A stretch of 45,308 nucleotides of DNA from Methylomonas subterranea (GCF_024505185.1 NZ_JANIBJ010000034.1:1-45308); one strand, 5' to 3'; shown: positions 7,636 to 16,899, counted from the stretch's first letter. Notes: generated by a model from the letters alone, not told the origin. Translations and numbers: made by a program.

Positions 7636-8172
7636 ATGCAAAAACTGGTTATTTACAATCACGGCAAGGACAGCATTCCCTGGGGCGAAAAGCCCTTGGC
7701 CTTGGCCGAGGTGGCCCGTCGGCGCGGCTACCTGTTTCTAAGCCCGGATTACCGAGATAGCAACGATCCGGACGCGCGGGTCGCCAAGCTGTTGAGCCTG
7801 CAAATTTCCGCGTATGAGACCTTGGTGTTGGCCGGTTCCAGCATGGGGGCTTACGTGGCTACCGTGGCGGCGGAGCGCCTCGGGCCGGCCGGTTTGTTTC
7901 TCATCGCCCCGGCCTTTTATTTGCCGGGTTATGCCCTTAGCGATTTCCGGCCCGGCAGCGCCGAAATCGAAGTGTTTCACGGTTGGGCAGACGAGGTGGT
8001 GCCGCCGGAAAATGCCTGGCGGTTTTGCCGGGCCCAGCGGGCAACTCTGCATATGCTGGATGGCGATCATCGTCTGTTGAGCGGCTTGCCGCAAATGACC
8101 GCCGCGTTCGAGGCATTTTTAAGCCGCTGCGACCAGCGCGACAGCCAGGGGGATGCGGATGAGCGATTATAA
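7636..8172 (+). CDS. YqiA/UPF0227-like alpha/beta hydrolase
   Basis: A 178-residue cytoplasmic alpha/beta hydrolase. The nucleophile elbow GSSMGAY supplies Ser, the Asp is in [10 protein letters not shown] and the His in DGDHRL, the usual order for small esterases of the YqiA/YcfP group. The start at 7636 is supported by AGGAG at 7623-7627; an upstream GTG frame is unlikely. Substrate unknown; family members act on short-chain esters or CoA thioesters. The last 14 bases overlap the rubredoxin gene, implying coupled translation. Confidence 0.85.
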   Translation: MQKLVIYNHGKDSIPWGEKPLALAEVARRRGYLFLSPDYRDSNDPDARVAKLLSLQISAYETLVLAGSSMGAYVATVAAERLGPAGLFLIAPAFYLPGYALSDFRPGSAEIEVFHGWADEVVPPENAWRFCRAQRATLHMLDGDHRLLSGLPQMTAAFEAFLSRCDQRDSQGDADERL

Positions 8173-8332
8173 GAAGTACCATTGCCTGGAATGCGAGCAT
8201 ATTTATGACGAGGCCAAGGGCGACCCCGACAGCGGCATAGCGCCTGGAACCCGTTGGGAGGACATTCCCGAGGACTGGTCCTGTCCGATTTGCGGGGCGC
8301 CGAAAAGTTTTTTCCAGCCTTTGCATTATTGA
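8159..8332 (+). CDS. Rubredoxin
   Basis: A 57-residue protein starting at the ATG inside the end of the hydrolase gene. It has the two rubredoxin iron-binding knuckles, [11 protein letters not shown] (C9, C12) and [11 protein letters not shown] (C42, C45), and the family core [20 protein letters not shown] between them. It should carry one Fe(SCys)4 centre and pass single electrons in the cytoplasm, for example to a hydroxylase, an oxygen or peroxide reductase, or flavoproteins. No partner reductase is adjacent. Its 14-base overlap with the hydrolase gene suggests one transcript. The acidic composition is typical. Confidence 0.95.
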   Translation: MSDYKKYHCLECEHIYDEAKGDPDSGIAPGTRWEDIPEDWSCPICGAPKSFFQPLHY

Positions 8333-8475
8333 GTTGGAGCCGGTGGGGCGGCCGCGTCACGGCAATGTCGCGTCGCCGAATGATGGATGCATAAGGTATT
8401 GTATTGAAATATATTTATTGGTTTTGCATGCTGTTTGCTGCGGTTTTGCCGAAAGCCCCAGGCAGGAGAAACGTC

Positions 8476-8685
8476 ATGAAAACCTACTACCAACAACATA
8501 CCGAAGTTGCCCACGCGGCATTCCTGGACGCATTGAGCGGCGAATTCATCGCCCGTACCGGCTGCGGCGCCTATGTCTATCTGAATCCGTTCGATATTCA
8601 CCAGATGTTTAAGGATTATCTGAAACACGGCACGCCGATTCGCGATTACGTTAAACATTACGTTAAAAGCTTTTTGTCGGCCTGA
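8476..8685 (+). CDS. Small conserved-looking hypothetical protein
   Basis: A 69-residue protein rich in Tyr, His and Phe (YYQQHTEVAHAAFLDAL, GAYVYLNPFDIHQMFKDYL, IRDYVKHYVKSFLSA). It looks mostly alpha-helical and soluble, without signal peptide or membrane segment. I chose the ATG at 8476 because AGGAG stands at 8464-8468; a longer TTG-started frame from 8404 would add an unlikely hydrophobic leader. It follows rubredoxin by 143 bases and precedes dacA. I do not recognise a family. Confidence 0.65.
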   Translation: MKTYYQQHTEVAHAAFLDALSGEFIARTGCGAYVYLNPFDIHQMFKDYLKHGTPIRDYVKHYVKSFLSA

Positions 8686-8729
8686 GGAATGCCGGTTTTC
8701 CAGCGGTTTTTCTAAGCGGGGCTTGACGG

Positions 8730-8738
8730 TGATACAAT
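8730..8738 (+). promoter_or_regulatory. Probable extended -10 promoter for dacA
   Basis: TG-A-TACAAT matches an extended -10 element 33 bases upstream of the dacA start and is the only good sigma-70-like motif in the 86-base spacer. No strong -35 box is present at the usual distance, which is acceptable for an extended -10 promoter. Confidence 0.4.
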
Positions 8739-8771
8739 GGCGGCTCCCAGAATGACTTACCAATTGCCATC

Positions 8772-9932
8772 ATGATGTTATCTTTCCGTTCAGCGGCGGG
8801 CCTGTTTGTTGGGCTATCGCTATTGCTGACCGCGCAGGCCTTGCGGGCCGCCGGTCCGATTTTTACCCCTGCGGCGCCCAGCGTGGCCGCCAAAAGTTTC
8901 TACCTGATGGACTTCGATAGCGGCCGCGTTTTGGCGGAGAAGGATGCGGATAAGCGTGTCTCTCCGGCTAGTTTGACCAAAATCATGACGGTGTATGTGG
9001 TGTTTCGCGAATTGAAATCCGGGCACCTGACCCTGGACGAGAAGGTCACCGTCAGTCAAAACGCCTGGGAAACCGGCGGCTCCAAAATGTTTATCGAGGT
9101 CAATAAACAGGTATCCGTGCAGGATTTGCTGCAAGGCGACATCATACAATCGGGCAATGACGCCAGCGTGGCGCTGGCCGAGCACGTGGCCGGCAGCGAA
9201 CAGACTTTCGCCACCATGATGAACGAACAGGCCACCCGCCTAGGCATGGTGAACAGCCATTTCGAAAACAGCACGGGTTTGCCCATTTCCAATCACTACA
9301 GCAGTGCGCATGACTTGGCCTTGTTGGCGCAAGCCCTGATTAAGGAATTTCCGGATTATTACCGTTGGTTTTCGCAAAAAGAGTTCACTTTCAACAATAT
9401 CACCCAGAAAAACCGCAATCAGTTGCTGTGGCGGGACGAGACCGTCGACGGCATTAAAACCGGTTTTACCGACGATGCCGGTTATTGCATGGTGGCTTCC
9501 GCCAAGCGCGACGACATGCGGTTGATTTCGGTGGTGATGGGTGCGGCCAGTCCCAATGCGCGCGCCAATGAAAGCCAGTCCTTGTTGAACTACGGTTTTC
9601 GTTTTTTCGAAACCCACAGGCTTTACGAAGCCGGCACGGCGCTGACCGAAGCCAGGGTCAGAAAGGGCGAAACCTCCAAACTGTCCGTCGGGGTGGCCGA
9701 GGATGTCTACGTCACCGCGCCGCGCAAGCATTTCAATGAGTTGAAAGCCGAATCCCAGGTGGATAAAACCATCATAGCGCCGGTCAACAAGGGCGATACG
9801 GTGGGCAGTCTGAACGTGGCGCTGGCCGGCGAGACCATACTCAGCCGGCCGTTGGTGGCGATGGACAGCGTGCCGGAAGGCGGTTTTTTCCGCCGCCTGT
9901 ATGACGCCGTCGTGGTTATGTTGGAGAAGTGA
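8772..9932 (+). CDS. dacA: D-alanyl-D-alanine carboxypeptidase (penicillin-binding protein 5/6 type)
   Basis: A 386-residue periplasmic DD-carboxypeptidase that removes the terminal D-Ala from peptidoglycan pentapeptides. A Sec signal peptide covers residues 1-26 (ending ALRAAGP). The three catalytic motifs are in order: SLTK (with ISxxK-like serine and lysine), SGN in IQSGNDAS, and KTG in DGIKTGFTD. A PBP5-type C-terminal beta domain follows, and the last 20 residues (GGFFRRLYDAVVVMLEK) form an amphipathic membrane anchor. It overlaps the next gene by one base. In Escherichia coli dacA also lies just before ybeD-lipB-lipA, which supports the identification. Confidence 0.95.
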   Translation: MMLSFRSAAGLFVGLSLLLTAQALRAAGPIFTPAAPSVAAKSFYLMDFDSGRVLAEKDADKRVSPASLTKIMTVYVVFRELKSGHLTLDEKVTVSQNAWETGGSKMFIEVNKQVSVQDLLQGDIIQSGNDASVALAEHVAGSEQTFATMMNEQATRLGMVNSHFENSTGLPISNHYSSAHDLALLAQALIKEFPDYYRWFSQKEFTFNNITQKNRNQLLWRDETVDGIKTGFTDDAGYCMVASAKRDDMRLISVVMGAASPNARANESQSLLNYGFRFFETHRLYEAGTALTEARVRKGETSKLSVGVAEDVYVTAPRKHFNELKAESQVDKTIIAPVNKGDTVGSLNVALAGETILSRPLVAMDSVPEGGFFRRLYDAVVVMLEK

Positions 9933-10771
9933 TGTCGGATACGGTTTATTTGAACGGCGACTACCTGCCGTTGGCGGATGCCAGGATTTCGGTAATGGAT
10001 CGCGGCTTTTTGTTCGGCGACGGGGTTTACGAGGTGATTCCGGTCTATAACGGCCGCCTGTTTCGCTTTGAGGATCATATCCGGCGCTTGAACAACAGTC
10101 TGCGGGCGATTCGGCTGGAGCTGGAAAAAAGTCCGGACCAGTGGCGCGGGATATTCCAGCCCATGCTGGACGGCGACAAGGACCAGTACATTTATCTGCA
10201 GATTACCCGCGGTTGCGCGCCCAGGCGCGATCACGGCTTTCCCGAGCACGTGGTGCCTACCGTGTTCGCGATGTGTAACGACATCAAGCCCTTCGCCGGC
10301 CGGCTGACCGGGATCAAGGCCGTCACGCTGGACGACACCCGTTGGCAAATGTGCCATGTCAAGGCCACCGCGTTGTTGGCGCATTTGCTGTTGCGCCAGG
10401 AGGCACTGGATCGGGATTGCGCGGAAGCGATACTGGTCAGACACGGTTATGTCACCGAAGGGGCGGCCAGCAATTTGTTCGCGGTAATTGATGACGAATT
10501 GATCACGCCGCCCAACAGCCACGAGATCTTGCCGGGTATTACCCGCGATGTCATTCTGGAGTTGGCCCAAGCAAACGGGATTGCCTGTCGCGAAGACATT
10601 ATCGCGCTGGAAGCGTTGCAAAATGCCAGCGAAGTCTGGGTAACCAGTTCAACGCGGGAAATCGTGCCGGTGGTGGAACTGGACGGTCAAACCGTTGGCG
10701 CCGGCACTCCCGGGCCGCTGTTTCACAGGATGGATCAACTGTTGCAAGCTTACAAACAATCCCAGGCATGA
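9932..10771 (+). CDS. dat: D-amino acid aminotransferase
   Basis: A 279-residue PLP enzyme of fold type IV. Key features are VYLNGDYLPLADARISVMDRGFLFGDGVYE at the N-terminus, the probable PLP lysine in CHVKATALLAH, the Glu in ILVRHGYVTEGAASNLF, and the STRE loop near the end. Length and motifs fit D-alanine transaminase better than branched-chain aminotransferase (about 305 residues) or aminodeoxychorismate lyase, though the latter cannot be excluded by eye. It would interconvert D-Ala and D-Glu with their keto acids; beside dacA it could recycle D-Ala released from peptidoglycan. The ATG overlaps the dacA stop (TGATG); the end overlaps ybeD by four bases. Confidence 0.88.
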   Translation: MSDTVYLNGDYLPLADARISVMDRGFLFGDGVYEVIPVYNGRLFRFEDHIRRLNNSLRAIRLELEKSPDQWRGIFQPMLDGDKDQYIYLQITRGCAPRRDHGFPEHVVPTVFAMCNDIKPFAGRLTGIKAVTLDDTRWQMCHVKATALLAHLLLRQEALDRDCAEAILVRHGYVTEGAASNLFAVIDDELITPPNSHEILPGITRDVILELAQANGIACREDIIALEALQNASEVWVTSSTREIVPVVELDGQTVGAGTPGPLFHRMDQLLQAYKQSQA

Positions 10772-11034
10772 GCGAATCGCAAACTCTTTTGGAATTTCCC
10801 TGTCAGTTTGCCATCAAGGCCATGGGTAAAACCCGCGACGATTTCGATGCCATCGTGGTGGAAATCGTGCGCCGGTATGTCGGCGACATCCGCGAAGGCG
10901 CGGTCAGCAGTCGGCCCAGCAAGGCCGGTAACTATACCTCGGTGACGGTGATGATAGAGGCGACCAGCCGGGAACAGCTGGATGCCATCTATCAAAGTCT
11001 GTTCGACCACCCTGATGTGCTGATGACTCTGTAG
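10768..11034 (+). CDS. ybeD: YbeD/DUF493 family protein
   Basis: An 88-residue alpha/beta protein of the UPF0250 (DUF493) family, recognised from [15 protein letters not shown] at the start, the [18 protein letters not shown] segment and the ending [14 protein letters not shown]. Its molecular role is not established; it has an ACT-like ferredoxin fold and is almost always found next to lipB. It overlaps dat by ATGA and is seven bases ahead of lipB, so it belongs to the same transcript. Confidence 0.93.
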   Translation: MSESQTLLEFPCQFAIKAMGKTRDDFDAIVVEIVRRYVGDIREGAVSSRPSKAGNYTSVTVMIEATSREQLDAIYQSLFDHPDVLMTL

Positions 11035-11041
11035 CGCGACG

Positions 11042-11656
11042 ATGAGGCGGCAAACCGTTCTCAGACAGTTGGGCTTGCGGGATTATGGCCGCGTTTGGCA
11101 AGACATGCGGGAATTCACCGCCGGTCGCAACGCGCAAACCGCTGATGAAATCTGGATTACCGAGCATCCGCCGGTATTTACCTTGGGTCTGAACGGCAAG
11201 CCTGAACACGTGCTGCGCCAGGGCGATATCCCGTTGATTCAGACCGACAGGGGCGGGCAGGTGACCTATCACGGGCCTGGGCAGCTGGTAGTGTATCTGT
11301 TGATGGATTTGCGCCGCTTGGCTTTCGGTCCTCGCCAAGCCGTCAGCTTGCTGGAAAATGCCATGTTGACCGCGCTCGGACAATACGGTGTGCGAGCCGC
11401 GGCCAGGGCGGACGCCCCTGGTGTGTATGTAGAGGACAGGAAAATAGGCGCCCTTGGGCTGAGAATCAGCCGGGGTTGCAGTTATCACGGTTTGAGTTTG
11501 AATAACGCCATGGATTTGACGCCGTTCAGTGCCATCAATCCCTGCGGTTATGCCGGCATGCAGGTGACCCAGCTAGCCGATTTAGGCGTGCGGGTAGACA
11601 TCCACGAATTGGCGGTGCCGATTGTTCATCATATTATCAAGGTCATCGAATCATGA
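11042..11656 (+). CDS. lipB: Octanoyl-[acyl-carrier-protein]:protein octanoyltransferase
   Basis: A 204-residue LipB, which moves octanoate from ACP to the lipoyl lysine of the E2 and GcvH proteins, the first step of lipoate synthesis. Signature parts are [18 protein letters not shown], the catalytic lysine in [12 protein letters not shown] and a Cys in the later [10 protein letters not shown] loop, forming the usual Cys/Lys pair. Length is normal. It overlaps lipA by four bases, so the two successive enzymes of the pathway are translated together. Confidence 0.97.
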   Translation: MRRQTVLRQLGLRDYGRVWQDMREFTAGRNAQTADEIWITEHPPVFTLGLNGKPEHVLRQGDIPLIQTDRGGQVTYHGPGQLVVYLLMDLRRLAFGPRQAVSLLENAMLTALGQYGVRAAARADAPGVYVEDRKIGALGLRISRGCSYHGLSLNNAMDLTPFSAINPCGYAGMQVTQLADLGVRVDIHELAVPIVHHIIKVIES

Positions 11657-12627
11657 AACCGCATAACCCGCATGCCATCAATGCGCCGTCGCGCGCCACG
11701 CCCGAGACCCATCAGCGCAATGCCGACAAATTGTCGCGCATCCCGGTCAAGGTGGAAAAGCCGGAAACCTTGTTGCGCAAGCCGGATTGGATCCGGATCC
11801 GCTTGCCGGCCGGCGAAAAGGTCAATCAGATCAAACAGACCTTGCGGGAAAATCGCCTGCATACCGTCTGCGAGGAGGCCGCCTGTCCCAATCTGGGCGA
11901 ATGTTTCAGTCACGGCACCGCCACCTTCATGATCATGGGCGATTTGTGCACCCGCCGTTGTCCGTTCTGCGACGTGGCTCACGGCAAACCCGCCGCGTTG
12001 GATGCGGATGAGCCGGAAAATCTGGCGGCAACCGTCGCGGCGATGGCGTTGAAATATGTGGTGGTCACATCGGTGAATCGCGACGATCTGCGCGATGGCG
12101 GAGCCGGACATTTTGCGGCCTGCATAGGCGCGATCCGACGTCTATCGCCCGACACCACTATCGAAATTCTGACCCCGGATTTTCGCGGGCGCATGGATGC
12201 GGCCTTGCAAATCTTGCAACAACAAGCATGCGACGTGTTTAACCATAATCTGGAAACCGTGCCGCGCCTGTATCCGGAAGCCCGGCCCGGCGCGGACTAT
12301 CTGACTTCCTTGCGCTTATTGCAGCGGCATAAACAATTGTTGCCGGCGGTGCCGACCAAATCCGGCCTGATGCTGGGCATAGGCGAAACCGAAGCCGAGG
12401 TTGTGCAAGTCATGCGGGATTTGCTGGCTCACGGCTGCGGCATGCTGACCTTGGGTCAGTATCTGCAGCCCAGTAAGGAGCATCTGGCTGTGCGGGAATA
12501 CATTCATCCCGATCAGTTCAAGCGCTATGCCGGGATTGCCCGCGAACTGGGATTTCAACAGGTGGCCAGCGCGCCGCTGGTGCGTTCGTCCTATCATGCC
12601 GATTTACAAGCGGCCGGCGTCTTTTAA
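11653..12627 (+). CDS. lipA: Lipoyl synthase
   Basis: A 324-residue radical SAM enzyme that inserts two sulfurs into the octanoyl chain. Both iron-sulfur clusters are visible: the auxiliary cluster in [12 protein letters not shown] (C-x4-C-x5-C) and the radical SAM cluster in CTRRCPFC (C-x3-C-x2-C). The RSSYHA motif near the C-terminus contributes the serine ligand of the auxiliary cluster. It is the last gene of the dacA-dat-ybeD-lipB-lipA run. No convincing terminator follows; the next gene begins 57 bases later. Confidence 0.97.
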   Translation: MKPHNPHAINAPSRATPETHQRNADKLSRIPVKVEKPETLLRKPDWIRIRLPAGEKVNQIKQTLRENRLHTVCEEAACPNLGECFSHGTATFMIMGDLCTRRCPFCDVAHGKPAALDADEPENLAATVAAMALKYVVVTSVNRDDLRDGGAGHFAACIGAIRRLSPDTTIEILTPDFRGRMDAALQILQQQACDVFNHNLETVPRLYPEARPGADYLTSLRLLQRHKQLLPAVPTKSGLMLGIGETEAEVVQVMRDLLAHGCGMLTLGQYLQPSKEHLAVREYIHPDQFKRYAGIARELGFQQVASAPLVRSSYHADLQAAGVF

Positions 12628-12684
12628 ACCTTAAACCGCTCGGGCGCGGGTCGAGATTGGTACTCTTAAACAAGCGATACTCAC

Positions 12685-13686
12685 GTGCTTAAACAGTTTG
12701 AAACTTTGCCCGCCGGTCTGCTGGATATTACCGTCGACCAGCTTCATAGCTTGATTCCGGAGCCGGCCCTGTTTCATTTGCCGGGCAAGCGCCAGGACAG
12801 CTTGTTTGTATCCGTGCTGTTGCACGGTAACGAGCCCACCGGTTTTCTGGCGGTGCAACAGTTGCTGCGCAAATATCACGGTCAAGCGCTGCCGAGAAAT
12901 TTAAGCCTGTTCTTCGGCAATACTCAAGCCGCCCGCCACGGGCTGAGACGCTTGGAGCATCAGCCCGATTACAATCGCATCTGGCCCGGTACCCCGTTGG
13001 CGGATTTGCCGGAAGCCGCCTGGGCGAGGCGGATTTGCGAGGTGATGAGTCGGCGCGAGTTGTTTGCCAGTGTCGATGTGCACAATAATACCGGGCTTAA
13101 TCCGCATTACGCCTGCTTGAACAAGCTGGACGAGGCTTTTCTGCATTTGGGGGCTTTGTTTGGACGCTTGCTGGTGTATTTTACCCATCCCAAGGGCGTA
13201 CAGTCTGGCGCTTTCGCTGAATTTTGTCCGGCGGTGACGCTGGAATGCGGTCGTCCGGATCAGCCGCACGGCGTTGAGCATGTGTTCCAATTTATAGACG
13301 GTTGTCTGCATTTGCAGGCGTTTCCGCTGCAGCCGGTCGCCAGACAGGATATCGATCTTTATCACACCGTCGCGCAGGTGACGGTCGACGAGCGTTTTAG
13401 GTTTAGCTTCGAGGACGGCGGGGCGGATTTATGTCTGGATCGCGAACTGGAACGTTTGAACTTCACCGAAATACAGGCGGGCACGGTATTCGGTAGGGTA
13501 AGCGGAACGCAAATGCCCGTGATTGCCCGCGACAATGAGGGCGGGATCATTACCCAGCGGTTTTTTGCCCTCAAGGACGGCCAGCTGCAAATAAGCAGAC
13601 CGACCATGCCGTCGATGTTGACCTTGAACGAGCAGGTGATACGGCAGGATTGCTTGTGTTACTTGATGGAACGGCTGTCGGTTTGA
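12685..13686 (+). CDS. Succinylglutamate desuccinylase/aspartoacylase family protein
   Basis: A 333-residue zinc carboxypeptidase-like hydrolase (M14 clan, AstE/ASPA family). The zinc site is visible as LLHGNEPTG (H-x2-E) and VDVHNNTG (third His), with the probable catalytic Glu in TLECGRPDQ. It would cleave an N-acyl amino acid or a similar amide in the cytoplasm. No arginine succinyltransferase pathway genes are nearby, so an AstE role is unlikely. The C-terminal 90 residues form a separate beta-rich domain. Start is GTG 12685; no strong ribosome binding site is visible. Confidence 0.85.
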   Translation: MLKQFETLPAGLLDITVDQLHSLIPEPALFHLPGKRQDSLFVSVLLHGNEPTGFLAVQQLLRKYHGQALPRNLSLFFGNTQAARHGLRRLEHQPDYNRIWPGTPLADLPEAAWARRICEVMSRRELFASVDVHNNTGLNPHYACLNKLDEAFLHLGALFGRLLVYFTHPKGVQSGAFAEFCPAVTLECGRPDQPHGVEHVFQFIDGCLHLQAFPLQPVARQDIDLYHTVAQVTVDERFRFSFEDGGADLCLDRELERLNFTEIQAGTVFGRVSGTQMPVIARDNEGGIITQRFFALKDGQLQISRPTMPSMLTLNEQVIRQDCLCYLMERLSV

Positions 13687-13730
13687 TGGCCGCCAGCCGG
13701 CCGAAGTCCGGCGGTGATTGAAAAATAAGT

Positions 13731-13758
13731 TTGCAAGAATCCTGCCTGATTTTATAAT
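13731..13758 (+). promoter_or_regulatory. Sigma-70 promoter of the rpsF operon
   Basis: TTGCAA at 13731-13736 and a perfect TATAAT at 13753-13758, 16 bases apart. Transcription would start near 13765, giving a leader of about 78 bases before rpsF. It is the clearest sigma-70 promoter in the window, as expected for ribosomal protein genes. Confidence 0.75.
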
Positions 13759-13842
13759 GGCCGGCTTTTGGGATGTTTCATCTCAAATCCTTGCTTCACC
13801 GTTCGCGCGAATGGGAAGCTTTTTAAACCGTAAGGAGAAATC

Positions 13843-14268
13843 ATGCGTCATTATGAAATCGTCTTCCTGGTACACCCTGATCAAAGCGCTCAGGTGCCTG
13901 CCATGATAGAACGTTATAAAACCACCATCGAAGAGGCCGCCGGCAACATTCACCGCCTGGAAGACTGGGGCCGCAGACACCTGGCATTTCCGATCAAAAA
14001 AATTCATAAGGCACATTATGTGTTGATGAATATCGAATGCGATCAAGCCACTCTTGAAGAACTGGAAGCGGGCTTCCGTTTCAACGATGCCATCCTGCGC
14101 AGCCAAACCCTGCTGCAAAAAGAAGCCATTACCGCGCCTTCCGCCATTGCCACCAGCGGCAACGACGGTCAAAAAACCGCCGGCCGCGTGAAAGAAGTTG
14201 AGGAAGAGACCGAAGAAACGGATGCGGCTGAAGAAGCCGTCAGCGAAACCGAAGCGGCTTCCGAATAA
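13843..14268 (+). CDS. rpsF: 30S ribosomal protein S6
   Basis: A 141-residue S6 with the typical start [15 protein letters not shown], the [16 protein letters not shown] strand and [14 protein letters not shown]6 binds 16S rRNA with S18 in the 30S platform. It has an unusually acidic C-terminal tail: about 25 residues, mostly Glu, Asp, Ala and Thr, from [12 protein letters not shown] onward. A strong AAGGAG precedes the ATG. It is followed directly by rpsR; the priB gene found between them in Enterobacteriaceae is absent. Confidence 0.97.
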   Translation: MRHYEIVFLVHPDQSAQVPAMIERYKTTIEEAAGNIHRLEDWGRRHLAFPIKKIHKAHYVLMNIECDQATLEELEAGFRFNDAILRSQTLLQKEAITAPSAIATSGNDGQKTAGRVKEVEEETEETDAAEEAVSETEAASE

Positions 14269-14291
14269 ACTTTAAACCCAAGAGAATCAAT

Positions 14292-14522
14292 ATGGCACGT
14301 AACAATATCAGACGTAAAAAAGGCTGCCGTTTCAGCGGTGAAGATGCAATCGTGATCGACTATAAAGATCTGGATTTGCTGAGCGAGTACATCACCGAAA
14401 CCGGCAAAATCATTCCCAGCCGCATCACCGGTACCAGCGCGAAATACCAAAGACAGTTGACATCGGCTATCAAGCAGGCCCGTTTTCTGGCCTTGTTGCC
14501 TTTCTGCGACGCGCACAAATAA
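14292..14522 (+). CDS. rpsR: 30S ribosomal protein S18
   Basis: A 76-residue S18, partner of S6. Recognised by [18 protein letters not shown], the [18 protein letters not shown] segment and [18 protein letters not shown]. It lies 23 bases after rpsF within the same operon. Confidence 0.98.
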   Translation: MARNNIRRKKGCRFSGEDAIVIDYKDLDLLSEYITETGKIIPSRITGTSAKYQRQLTSAIKQARFLALLPFCDAHK

Positions 14523-14546
14523 TCTAAGGTAAGCCGGAGAGCGGGC

Positions 14547-15458
14547 GTGAGATTTTTGGCGGCCTATATCATGAAGGGACGCTTGCAAGCCATGACGGTT
14601 GCGGCTGCCTTTGCCTTGCTGTCATTAAAGTTTCCTCCGGCAAGTATCGTAAGTTCGGCTTCCGTTGCATTGGTCACATTGCGCCGCGGCGGCACGGAAG
14701 GCTTGTATGTGTTGGCGTGCGCCTGTTTGGCGGCGGCCATACTGAGCGTCTTCCTGGGTATCGGTTATCAATTTGCCCTGCTGTACGGCTTGGTGCTGTG
14801 GACGCCGGTTTGGCTGATATCCATTGTGCTGCGCGAAGGCAGAAATCTGGCCGTGGCGATAGAGATTGCCGTGTTGCTGGGCGTGGCGGCCGTGGTGGGT
14901 TTTTATGTCTATCAGGCGCAGCCGGCTCAGGTATGGGCCGGCGTGTTGTCGGTCATGATGCAACCCATGCTGGAAGCGAGGCCGGATGTACCGGTCGAAC
15001 AAATCAAGCAATCGGCGCAAGCCTTTGCCCATTTCATGACCGGAGCCATTGCCGCCGGCAGTGTCTACGGTTTGTTGTTCGGGCTGTTTCTGGCCAGATG
15101 GTGGCAGGCGGCGCTCTACAATCCGGGCGGTTTCAGGGTCGAGTTTTTGGCCATGAAAAGCCATGCCAAGCTGGCCATGGCGACCCTGGTATTGCTGGCG
15201 GCGGCGGCTTTGTCGTCCGGAATGTTGGCTGAAGTCTGCTGGAACATGTTGCTGGTAATGTTCGTGCTGTATACCTTCATAGGCACCGCCGCATTGCATG
15301 CCTGTTTCGCGGAGATGAAGGGCAGCCGCTTCATGGTGCCGTTTCTGTATCTGACGCTGGTAGTCATTCCGCACATGATGGTAATCATAGCCGTGGTGGG
15401 CTTGCTTGATAACTGGTTGAACTTACGTAATAAAATTTCAAATAAAACGGCTGATTGA
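14547..15458 (+). CDS. DUF2232 family membrane protein
   Basis: A 303-residue integral membrane protein with about eight hydrophobic segments (for example SIVSSASVALVTL, LAAAILSVFLGIGYQFALLYGLV, VAIEIAVLLGVAAVVGFYVY, LVVIPHMMVIIAVVGLL). It matches the DUF2232/YybS-like proteins that lie between rpsR and rplI in Pseudomonas and relatives; the function is unknown. Start is GTG 14547 with GGAG just upstream; the in-frame ATG at 14571 is an alternative. It is cotranscribed with the ribosomal genes, which links its expression to growth rate. Confidence 0.88.
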   Translation: MRFLAAYIMKGRLQAMTVAAAFALLSLKFPPASIVSSASVALVTLRRGGTEGLYVLACACLAAAILSVFLGIGYQFALLYGLVLWTPVWLISIVLREGRNLAVAIEIAVLLGVAAVVGFYVYQAQPAQVWAGVLSVMMQPMLEARPDVPVEQIKQSAQAFAHFMTGAIAAGSVYGLLFGLFLARWWQAALYNPGGFRVEFLAMKSHAKLAMATLVLLAAAALSSGMLAEVCWNMLLVMFVLYTFIGTAALHACFAEMKGSRFMVPFLYLTLVVIPHMMVIIAVVGLLDNWLNLRNKISNKTAD

Positions 15459-15503
15459 ATTCGGCCATCATTCGACATCGGTCGATTAACGAGGTAAGTA
15501 AAG

Positions 15504-15950
15504 ATGGAAGTCATTCTTCTTGAGAAAATAGCAAACCTGGGTAACCTGGGCGACAGAGTCACCATCAAGGCAGGTTACGGCAGAAACTTTTTGATTCCGC
15601 AAGGCAAGGCCGCCAAAGCCACCGCCGCCAAAATCAAGGAATTCGAAGAGCGCCGCGCCGAACTGGAAAAACAAGCCGCCGAGAAACTGGCCGCCGCCAA
15701 TGCGCGCGGAGAAGCCATCGGCAAATTGAGCATTACCATCGCCCACAAAACCGGCGACGAAGGCCGTCTATTCGGTTCCGTCGGCACCCAGACCATCGCC
15801 GAGGCCATTACCGCCGCCGGCGTCAAGGTCGAGAAAAGCGAAGTGCGCATGCCTAACGGCGTGATTCGCCAAGTCGGTAGCTACGACATCGATATAAACC
15901 TGCATACCGATGTAGTGGTTAGTCTGCCGATCAAAATCGTCTCGGAATAA
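15504..15950 (+). CDS. rplI: 50S ribosomal protein L9
   Basis: A 148-residue L9. The N-terminal domain ([35 protein letters not shown]) is followed by the long connecting helix ([22 protein letters not shown]) and the C-terminal rRNA-binding domain. Length is standard. AGGTAAG is positioned before the ATG. hldD begins four bases after its stop codon, so the operon continues. Confidence 0.98.
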   Translation: MEVILLEKIANLGNLGDRVTIKAGYGRNFLIPQGKAAKATAAKIKEFEERRAELEKQAAEKLAAANARGEAIGKLSITIAHKTGDEGRLFGSVGTQTIAEAITAAGVKVEKSEVRMPNGVIRQVGSYDIDINLHTDVVVSLPIKIVSE

Positions 15951-15954
15951 TCCC

Positions 15955-16899
15955 GTGATCATCGTAACCGGTGGCGCCGGTTTTATCGGCAGCAATCTGG
16001 TACTGGGTTTAAACGCTCGCGGTTACGATGACATTCTGGTAGTCGACCATTTGGCCAACGGGGTCAAATTCAAAAATCTGGTCGATTGCCGGATAGCGGA
16101 TTATATGGATAGAAGTGCTTTTCTGGACAAAATCCGGCAAGGCGCTTTTGCCGCCGAAAGTATTGAAGCCGTTTTCCATCAAGGTGCCTGCTCCAGTACC
16201 ACCGAGTGGGACGGCCGCTACATGATGGACAACAATTATGAATACAGCAAAGTGTTGTTTCATTATTGCCAAAGCCACAAAATTCCCTTCATCTACGCTT
16301 CCAGTGCCGCTACATACGGCTCGGACCTGACGTTTAAGGAAGAATTGGCCTACGAAGGCCCCTTGAATGTGTACGGCTATTCCAAATTTCAGTTCGACCA
16401 ATATCTGCGCCGGCATTTGTCCAAATTGACCGCGCAAGTGGTTGGCTTGCGTTATTTCAATGTCTACGGCCCGCGCGAAGCGCACAAGGGCGGCATGGCC
16501 TCCGTGGCCTTTCATTTGAACCAGCAGATCAAGGATTCCGACAGTCTGCGCCTGTTCGAAGGTTGCGACGGTTACGGCGATGGCGAGCAACGCCGCGATT
16601 TTGTCTATGTCGGCGATGTGGTGGACATCAACCTGTGGTTTTTGGACAGGCCGCTGGTATCCGGTATCTACAACTGCGGTACCGGCCGCAGCCAGACCTT
16701 CAACGACGTCGCCAATGCCGTGATCGAATTTCACCGTCGCGGCCAGATCCAATACATTCCATTTCCCGAACACCTGAAGGGTTGCTACCAAAGCTTTACC
16801 GAAGCCAATCTGGAAAAATTGCGCGCCGCCGGCTGCCAGCATCAATTCAAAACGGTTGAAGAGGGCGTGCGCTTGTATATGGAGTGGTTGAACCGCTAA
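15955..16899 (+). CDS. hldD: ADP-L-glycero-D-manno-heptose 6-epimerase
   Basis: A 314-residue short-chain dehydrogenase/epimerase that makes ADP-L-glycero-beta-D-manno-heptose for the inner core of lipopolysaccharide. The NAD(P)-binding [10 protein letters not shown] is at the N-terminus, the Ser in ASSAATYG and the Tyr/Lys pair in YGYSKFQFD form the catalytic set, and the heptose-specific [13 protein letters not shown] and [14 protein letters not shown] are present. It starts with GTG (MIIVTGG). The four-base gap after rplI points to cotranscription with ribosomal genes, an uncommon setting since hldD is usually with LPS genes. Confidence 0.96.
   Translation: MIIVTGGAGFIGSNLVLGLNARGYDDILVVDHLANGVKFKNLVDCRIADYMDRSAFLDKIRQGAFAAESIEAVFHQGACSSTTEWDGRYMMDNNYEYSKVLFHYCQSHKIPFIYASSAATYGSDLTFKEELAYEGPLNVYGYSKFQFDQYLRRHLSKLTAQVVGLRYFNVYGPREAHKGGMASVAFHLNQQIKDSDSLRLFEGCDGYGDGEQRRDFVYVGDVVDINLWFLDRPLVSGIYNCGTGRSQTFNDVANAVIEFHRRGQIQYIPFPEHLKGCYQSFTEANLEKLRAAGCQHQFKTVEEGVRLYMEWLNR

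Noticed and set aside
9707-10621. A 304-residue minus-strand open frame over dat and dacA
   Set aside because: It overlaps two genes with clear catalytic motifs, and the translated sequence shows no family features.
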